Source: Bretschneidera sinensis
Taxonomy: Eukaryota > Streptophyta > Magnoliopsida > Brassicales > Akaniaceae
Assembly: GCA_023935145.1 (NCBI GenBank)
Contig: CM043700.1
Coordinates: 103,081,400 to 103,145,399 of the forward strand
DNA: 64,000 nucleotides
Direction of reading: 5' to 3'
In this document: positions 57,077 through 64,000 of the stretch, piece after piece
How positions within the stretch are numbered: position 1 is the stretch's first letter
How the letters are laid out: every line of letters begins with the position of its first letter
The notes under the pieces: model-generated
What the model saw: only the letters and a program-made list of their open reading frames with translations
What the model was told of the DNA's origin: nothing
Database searches by the model: none
Made by a program: the position numbers and the translations under genes

Positions 57077-59547
57077 ACCCTAATTGTGATTGATGTTTAT
57101 ATATTATTGTCCAAAATGATAATATTGCTTAAATTTAAATGATAACGATGAATTTGATGTGTATTATTTGAATTATGTTTTTTATTTTTAAATTTTAAGG
57201 TATTTTTTGAATTATTTTTAAATAAAACTTTCATTGTGTAATCATTCGGTAAGTAGTATGGTGCTTATGTTTTTTTTTTTTGTTATGTTCTTAAGTATTT
57301 TCTTCTTATGTTTATATGTATTTTTATTATAACACTCTGTTTGATGTTTCTCATGTTTTTTTCTTTTTATTTCGGTTGTAAAAATTTAATAGGATGTAAA
57401 TTAGTTACATCAAAAACAATTACTAATTAATTATGGTTAATTAGCTTGTCTAGTATAATATATATCAAATATCAAATACTATATATCCTATTTTTATTGA
57501 ATGTATCACTTAATTCTAACTAATTAATTCATTTATACTATATTTATATCCATAACATGGTTTCATTCAATGCTCATTGTAATTTAAGAAATTAAAATTT
57601 TGTAAGTCATAGTTTTGAAGTTATAATGCAGATTTTAGTTTATATGGGAAACTTAGATATCAAGGTAGCTTAGGCCATGGGTTAAATTTAAATTGAATTG
57701 TATTACTAAATGACTTGAACGTATTTGTTTTTGAGAATTTGTGTTTAGATTGTCTTTAAAATTTTATTTATTATTTTAAATGAAATATACAATACGATTG
57801 TAATTAGTTTGTTTCTTATGTTTTTATTTTGGTGGTAACATCTCAATTGTGATTGATATTTCTATTTATTTCCTTTCTCCCTATATTGTTATATAATATG
57901 ATAAATATGGTTAAATTTAAGTTGAAACCTGTGAATTGGTCTATACTACTTGAATGATATATTTTAAGAAAATTTAAATTCTAATGCAATTTTTGAATTA
58001 TTTTTTCCTTTTTAATTGTGGTTTAATGCGTTGTTTGATGCTTCAGATAGTTTTTTCTCTTTAGACTTGTAAATGCAAGTTTTGTGATATTTTCTTTTCC
58101 ACATGCTTGATATTTAATGAGTTTTTGTATGTTTAATTAAAACTCTATATCCTTTCCAAAAAAAAGTCATTCAGTATATTATTGCAGTGTAAATAAAAAT
58201 TAATCACGAAAAAAAATAATTATACAAAAATTAACATAAAGTAACACGTGAAATTAACCAAGTAACAATGATAAATATTCATAACAGAAAAATTGAAAAA
58301 CTATCGAAACATAAGACTAAATTCTCTTTAAAAAGAACATAAGGCTAAATTCAATTAGTATCAACAAACTTTTCCAATTCTAAGTATATTAATTTTCCAC
58401 CATTGTAGTTTCTGCATCATCATATTTGATAATCTTGATCAATCATTTCATCATTTAAATTTTTGTTACAATCTTGTGCACTTTCAATAATTTGTTATGA
58501 TCTTCTTTTAACTTTTTGTCTTTTAGATACAATGTTTCATGATCACATTGTAAATTTTTGTTCTCCAGCAACACAGTCTCATAAGTTGAATCCACTTCGT
58601 TGTACAACCATTTGTAACTTCATGTCTTCAAAATTGATTACTCTTATTCAGTATGACCTCCACAAATTCCTAGGCAACTCCATTTTCAGCTTGTTCAAAT
58701 ACATAATTTGGCTAATTTAGAATCAATTTTTGTCTTATGTCAGTTAAAAGTGTCTTGTAACAAATATTGGCATCCTTCATATTTGTAATAACGATAATTA
58801 GAATTGTTATTAGCAAAATTAAATTAAATAATTTTTTAATATAATGATATTTAGACATCCTCTACATTGGTGATTGAAATATTTAAAAATAAAGCTTAAA
58901 TATTACATTATTATTAGTAATACTTTGTTTCACAAAATTTATGCTATTAAATTTGTTTTTATGTATAACTAAATATGTTGCTATTAAAATTTGCTATATA
59001 ATTTTTTCACATTATATATAATTTAGAAGTTAATAATGCATAAAATTAAGTTAATTGAAAGGTGAATAATTAAAGAGTTGATAGAAATTTAAATTAAATT
59101 AACATACCTTAGATAAAGGTGAATAATTGAACGGTGAATAATGGAGAAAGTTGAGTAACTGAAAATTTGGAATTGATGTAACCTATTTCAATTGTAAAAA
59201 AAAAAAAATGAAAAATCACTTATATTTAAGTAAACTATTTAAGAAAAAACAATATTATAATTTACTGTAAATAAAAAAAGTACTAAACCTTGGATCTTTG
59301 GTCATGTGGGCATTTGTGATAAAATAAAGAATTCACAAAGTTCATTTGTATTAAGTTTACTTGAATACTGTGGGCATTTGTGATAAAATAAAGCACTTGA
59401 AGAACAGATAAATTCCGTGAGTGAGAAAAGTTCGAAGTATGGACTAATAACTGCTGGAGAAGTAACAAAGAGTCTATACTGTGTTGGTGTTTGTTTAACA
59501 ACCAAAAGAGTTGGAAATCTAAATTTACAAAGAAAACTAAAGGAGAG
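57077..59547. other. AT-rich DNA with degenerate repeats
   Basis: This may be further upstream Helitron sequence or plain spacer. AATTGTGATTGATRTTT blocks occur near 57,080 and 57,845. A stretch at about 58,455-58,620 on the minus strand reads as a charged, coiled-coil-like string of about 50 residues (YETVLLENKNLQCDHETLYL). The 59,300-59,400 part has a 40-bp direct repeat around GTGGGCATTTGTGATAAAATAAAG. No gene is called. Confidence 0.4.
58455..58620 (-). pseudogene. Possible coding remnant, coiled-coil-like
   Basis: A minus-strand frame of about 50 codons ends at TAA (58,455-58,457) and contains KDKKLKEDHNKLLKVHKIV after an acidic/Leu-rich stretch. It stands out from the surrounding stop-rich DNA. 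The family is not recognised, and at this length it could be chance. Confidence 0.2.
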
Positions 59548-59780
59548 TGTTAAAAGATATTTCATATTCTTACTGCAATATTAGCTTCCTAGTTTCATAT
59601 GTATTAGTTTCCTAATTAGTTTATTTTCATGTTTTATTATAAACCCTATGTTTCCTATTTCTATTAGGTTTTATATTCTTAGCCTATATATAGGCTTGTA
59701 TTCGTCTTTCACAATAACTTCAAGAATATACATCAATAATACAAGAGTTTCTTCTCCAATCACTCTTTATTTTTCTAACA
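59548..59780 (+). mobile_element. Short LTR (233 bp) of a copia- or TRIM-like element
   Basis: It begins TGTTAAAAGATA and ends TTTTCTAACA, directly followed by a perfect tRNA-iMet primer site. A TATA-like CTATATATAGG lies at about 59,682-59,692 with a downstream TCACAATAACTTC leader. No matching 3' LTR was found in the window, so the element is truncated or continues past it. Confidence 0.7.
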
Positions 59781-59793
59781 TGGTATCAGAGCT
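59781..59793 (+). other. tRNA-iMet primer binding site
   Basis: TGGTATCAGAGCT directly abuts the LTR end. This is the perfect complement of initiator tRNA-Met. Confidence 0.85.
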
Positions 59794-60246
59794 ATTGATC
59801 TTATTTTGAGAGTCGTATTTTGAGCTTCTGCAATTTTGGCGGGCGGCTTAATGCCGCTCGCTCGGACATAACCTCATACCGCTCGCTTTAAGCCGCCCAC
59901 TCGGACATAACCTCATACCGCTCACCCGAACATAACCTATTTTTCCTTCTTGTTATATACTATTATAATCTTTACCAAATAATCACCCGTGACTCAACAA
60001 CAGCAGCATTAGCATCACCACACCAACCCCTGCTGAATCTTCACCTTCACCCCATTGGCACCTACAGCAGCACACCTCAAACCCCTGCCCTCCCCCTCTC
60101 TCAAACTTCTGCCCTCGCTCTCTCTCAGCACTCCTCCAATTCGCCATAACGTACTCTTATTGGAGAGAGAGAAGGAGAGAGGGAGAGTGAAATTATTCTG
60201 ATTTTTGTAAGGAAGAAACTATATGCAATCAATCAATCAGATCAAG
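59794..60246 (+). other. Leader with short repeats
   Basis: At 59,855-59,940 a CCGCTC(G/A)C..CGGACATAACCTCATA unit is repeated about three times. After 60,000 the sequence becomes rich in C and A (Pro/Ser/Gln-coding composition), unlike the rest of the window, and a GAGAGA run lies near 60,165-60,190. Confidence 0.5.
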
Positions 60247-60405
60247 ATGCAGCCGACTAACGGTCCTGATCTGAGCAACCCACCGAAGTAGCAAGCGTAG
60301 CCGCAGCAAGCACATCAACAGTGGGTACCGCATTCGCAGCAACAGCAACAGTGGATGGTAGCTATGCAGTACCCAGCTGCTTCTATGGAGATAATACAGC
60401 AGCAC
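60247..60405 (+). pseudogene. Fragment like the N-terminus of RBP45/47 RNA-binding proteins
   Basis: From the ATG at 60,247 the frame reads MQPTNGPDLSNPPK, then a Gln-rich stretch and QQWMVAMQYPAASME. Plant RBP45/47 poly(A)-binding-like proteins begin in this way before their three RNA-recognition motifs. Two TAG codons interrupt it (codons 15 and 18) and no RNA-recognition motif follows. It lies on the same strand as the LTR upstream, which could mean a captured transcript fragment. The identification rests on a short, compositionally biased stretch. Confidence 0.45.
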
Positions 60406-60587
60406 CTCCTCCTCCTCTTGTTTCACCTACATCATCCCCACCATCACCACAACCGCCAGGGAGTTCACCTCCACCTTCAGCATAACTGCCACCTCTCTCC
60501 TATCTGGTAAGAGCCCTTTAAACACAGAACCAAATTAGCAGCAGCATCACCAGAGCAGCATCAGCATCCCCCCACGCACATACCATT

Positions 60588-61471
60588 ATGCCTTCTTTAA
60601 ACCCAGCCTACATGACTCACGCCGACGTTGCTGTTTTGCCCAGCCTTCAATCCACAAATCACGCTGATGTCAGAGCATCCACCAGCCCTCCTATGCCCCA
60701 CGACGTCACTATCTTTACCAGCCTTCAAACCCCAAGCCATGCTGATGTCAGCGCACCCCCCTGCACTTATCCGTCACTTCATCCCACTTACCCGGTTTAC
60801 CTAGCCACTAATCAAACTACAATGCAGCCCTATCCCACGAACCCAACAACCATTAAAACCCCCACCAAAATTCTCAATAACCCACCTATGCCCATATTCC
60901 ACCAGATCCCTCTCTAACCCCACCTTCAACTCAATCCCCACCCCCGCAATCCTCTCCTCCGGCCACACTATCTCCACCACCACCTCAACAACCGGTGACA
61001 TCACCAACACGTGCAACAACTCAAGTGCAGGGTGCATCTGCAACACCACCATCACCATCTCAAGGAGCCATTGACTCCCAAGTCACCTCTCAGCAAGCAT
61101 CACCATATTGTGCAACAACTCAAACACGAGCTGCATCTATTCCACCATCACCATCTTGTGGAACCGCCGAATCCCAAGTCACGTTTCAACAAGCATCACC
61201 AGCAGCATCATCAGCATCAGCAGCAGCAGCAAGTTATCACCCCGTGATTCCGCTCCGGGTCCTGCCAAGTCATCACCCATGATTCTCTCAGCATCATCAG
61301 CAGCAGCATCACCATCAGCATCAACGGCATTAGCATCAACATCACCAGCATCAACAACAACTCAAACATGAGCTGCATCTATTCCACCATCACTATCTTG
61401 TGGAATCACCGAATCCCAAGTCACATTTCAACAAGCATAACCAGCAGCATCATCAGCATCAGCAACAACAA
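60588..61471 (+). repeat. Pro/Ser/Thr/Gln-rich repeat region
   Basis: The frame 60,588-60,917 contains three HADV motifs about 20-25 residues apart (MTHADVAV, TNHADVRA, PSHADVSA). Then a unit beginning CAACAACTCAA and encoding TTQ..ASIPPSPS..ESQVTFQQASP occurs at about 61,013, 61,110 and 61,355. CAG/CAT-rich tracts lie between. It may be the linker of a copia polyprotein or a low-complexity host sequence. No enzyme domain is visible. Confidence 0.5.
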
Positions 61472-61485
61472 TAAATTTTTCTAGG

Positions 61486-61649
61486 ACCCCAACAATAAAA
61501 TAAATATTGCATAGAAATTTTACTAAATTTTTTATTCATATTTGTTTTTCAATTTTTCATTAACAAAAAAAGAGACGGCGAGAAAGAGAAAAGCCATAGC
61601 ATAATTGCTTTATGGATTCTTCATATGCCATAGGATGAAAACCATTGAA

Positions 61650-61692
<43 letters not shown>

Positions 61693-62430
61693 AAGCCCAA
61701 AAGTCTCGCAAATTGAGTAATTTTTTCTTCAAATAAATCTAGTTATAGTAAGTCTTGAATTGAATTCTGTTATGAGATCTTCCAAAACTAAAAGTATAGG
61801 CTTGATACTTTTTCTATTATGAAAGTCGAAACTTCATTTGCAACATAAAACGTTTTTAGAAGGGTTTTTTTTTTATAAAAAAAATGAAAATTAAACCCCA
61901 AAAATCAAGTAAATAGTGTATAAAAATTTTACTAAATTTTTTTCCTTCATATGTGTTCCTCAATTTTCCATTAACAAATAAAAGGGAAGGGGAGAAAGAG
62001 AAAACCGCATGGTATAATAGCTTTATGAATTCTTCATATGGCATAGAATGAAAACCATCGGAAATCCTCTTTTCAATTTTTTTTTTCTTCTTCAATATTT
62101 CATGTAAACCATGTGCCCAATTTGTATATTTTCATTCCTCTCTCGTCTCTATCTTACTTGAAGCTTTTCTTCTCCTCTTTCAAGTCTGCAACACCATTTT
62201 TGGAGTTTAAAATTTTCAAGTCAAGCACCTATATCATCTCAGTAAGCTCAAAAGAAAGAAAGATTTGCACAAAAAATATTAACTTTTTGCTATTATGAAA
62301 GTAGGAGCTTTATTTGCAACATAAAAACATTTTTAGAAGGATTTAAAAAGAAAAATCGAAAACTCAACCCCAATGATCAAATAAATACTGTAAAATTTAC
62401 TAAATTTTTTCTTCAACAATCAACAAAAAA
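61486..62430. repeat. Tandem repeat, unit about 0.41-0.47 kb
   Basis: Copy 1 starts at 61,486 (ACCCCAACAATAAAATAAAT), copy 2 at about 61,895 and a partial copy 3 at about 62,366. Shared internal blocks include GAGAAAGAGAAAACCGCAT-like, ATTCTTCATATGGCATAG-like and GCAACATAAAA.GTTTTTAGAAGG. Copy 1 carries a T tract of more than 30 bases at about 61,655-61,689. No coding content. Confidence 0.8.
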
Positions 62431-63712
62431 GAAGCAAAGATTATTAGGTTTAAAGGAACTTATAGAACCGAGTCTTAATAATCTTTATTTGTTCTTAATA
62501 ATCTCTGTTATGCAATAATTGAAACAATGCAAGTATATTAATTATACAAATCAATATAAACTTAAAAGAATAAAATTATAAACATGAATATAAAAAATAA
62601 AAGATAATAATCAGTAAACATATCTTTTTAACTTATTGTTCCGTAGAGAAATGAAAATATAAGAACAATGAAAGAATAGATCATATTTAAATGAAACTAA
62701 GCACTGATTAGCTAATGAGATAAATATTGTAGACAATTGTCAATATAAAAAGAATTATCTATAGATAAGATGAGATGAAAGTTAAATTTATTTAGATAAT
62801 CGTAAGTCTAACAGATAAAATTTTAATTTCAAATAATAGTTAATCTCCAAACTATGCTAAGCGTTAATGATTTTTTGTATTAAAGTATTAAACACAATAA
62901 AAAGTAGATACCGTAAAGCATTGAATACGAAACGTTTTAGATGAACATTCACATATCACAAACCAGAATTATACATGAAATAGTCACCTTAAGTCAGATG
63001 ATAATTAAAAATGAAGGTAGATAGCAGATTGTTCGATTCTTATACATATACATTTTTCTCTCAATAATTCTGATACACATCTCACACTATCAAACATTTT
63101 CAATTTCAATGATCAAATCAATGTTTTTAGTTCACACAAAGGAAAAAAAAAATTCCCATGTAATTCGTTAATTTCAAATAATAGTTAATCTCCAAACATA
63201 AAACTTATCAGAATAAATTTTAAAAAAATAAGTTAGATGAAAATTAAAGAGTGCAAGTTATTTTAAAATTACTATGGATAGAATAGGTTATCAATGGTAA
63301 TTTTACAATGCTTATCTATGTATGCAGTCTAAAATTTTATGATATCTTTGGTTAAGATAAAATATTATTTGAAAAAAATTAAAAAATATTAAACCCACCA
63401 AACTAATTGACACTTGTCACTGAATTTGCAAACTGCAAATCGGATAATCAAATTGCGTAGGGGGATCAAACAAACACGTAGAGTTAGGCCAGTTGTGAAG
63501 CTTTTTTAGTTGATGATTTTCATCCCTTGGCGTCGTTTTTAGTAGGTAGGATATTCATATTAAATTCTTAAGATGACATGATTTTTAAGTTATGTGATAT
63601 GTTTTCCCTCTCTAAAAACACTCTTCTCAGATATATTTAATCTCTAAACATAAAAAATATTTAAAGAAAATTTAAAAAATAGTTAGATGAAGGTTAAAGA
63701 GTGCAAGTTATT
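62431..63712. other. AT-rich spacer with dispersed repeats
   Basis: The TTTCAAATAATAGTTAATCTCC word occurs at about 62,827 and 63,173. An 85-bp block with AGTTAGATGAA..TTAAAGAGTGCAAGTTATTT occurs at about 63,180-63,265 and 63,625-63,712. No genes or RNA genes were seen. Confidence 0.5.
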
Positions 63713-64000
63713 TCATTACGCCTAAAACATAACACGGTTATTGTAGTACAGCTTTAGGGTGTCGATTCCACAGAGAAATAAGTTAATTACAAAAGAAGGT
63801 ATGAATTTTAACACAGACGATAAAAGATTGATTGAAAGAATCTGAATTGTGTGAAAATAGTGTGAAGGATAGTATAATAAAGAAACAACAAGGTTCCAGA
63901 AATCCTCCCTAGGTTCGTTGCCCTAATCCTAACTTGATTCAATTGTTTTTATCTCGATTGCAAGTTTCACATCCCAAAAAGGCAATCGGTAAATATTCAA
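63713..64000 (-). mobile_element. Partial Athila-family LTR, cut by the window end
   Basis: The 288 bp match the U5 end of the element 1 family LTR. They are closer to the solo LTR at 50,360-51,833 (shared AATTACAAAAGAAGGT and CCTCCCTAGGTTCGTTGCCC) than to element 1. It begins TCATTACGCC where the others have TGATTACGCC. The conserved TCGATTCCACAGAG word is at 63,762-63,775. Orientation is minus; the rest lies beyond the window. Confidence 0.85.

Overview
The window is AT-rich nuclear DNA of a flowering plant, most likely a woody eudicot, although the species cannot be named from the sequence. The evidence is plant-type LTR retrotransposons (Athila-like with tRNA-Asp primer sites, chromoviruses with tRNA-iMet primer sites), a plant Helitron with an RPA gene, a CACTA transposon, an L1-type LINE and plant-style introns. 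No intact host gene was found. One likely first exon of a host gene (4108-4194, minus) is the best host-gene candidate. Almost all else is decayed, nested mobile DNA, so the genes listed are mostly pseudogenes.

Layout. 1-2073: unassigned DNA, then the 3' end of a LINE (795-2073) split by a 418-bp solo LTR (1020-1437, target duplication CCTCT). 2074-4386: AT-rich spacer with a 59-bp duplication, the candidate host exon and its promoter side. 4387 to at least 33,960: a minus-strand Helitron. Its candidate 3' hairpin end is at about 4387, followed by an RPA-like gene, a PIF1 helicase, a Rep domain and an N-terminal exon.

The Helitron reading frame is cut at a TGAAC target by a tRNA-Asp LTR element (element 2, LTRs 9840-11101 and 29757-31027). 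Element 2 holds a CACTA remnant (to 26,674), and that remnant holds a near-complete 12.9-kb Athila-like element (element 1, 13,707-26,592, target duplication GCGCC). The 551 bp of Helitron next to element 2 occurs twice (11,102-11,652 and 31,028-31,578), which reveals a rearrangement.

34,318-57,071: a Tekay-like chromovirus (3b, target duplication GTAAC). A sister element (3a, 34,565-47,035, duplication CTTAC) sits inside its 3' LTR. A 4-kb deletion derivative (element 4, 38,337-42,361, duplication CAAAT) sits inside 3a. A mosaic solo LTR (50,360-51,833, duplication ATCAC) sits inside the RNase H gene of 3b. 57,072-59,547: AT-rich DNA with degenerate repeats. 59,548-61,471: a short LTR with an iMet primer site, then a fragment like the N-terminus of RBP45/47 RNA-binding proteins and Pro/Ser/Thr/Gln repeats. 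61,486-62,430: a 0.4-kb tandem repeat. 63,713-64,000: the start of another Athila-family LTR cut by the window edge.

Target-site duplications were read directly from the sequence and fix the nesting order. No new gene system was found. The points most worth following are the mosaic solo LTR, the snRNA-type promoter (USE plus TATA at 33 bp) in two LTR families, the duplicated Helitron flank, and the LTR followed by a host-gene fragment.
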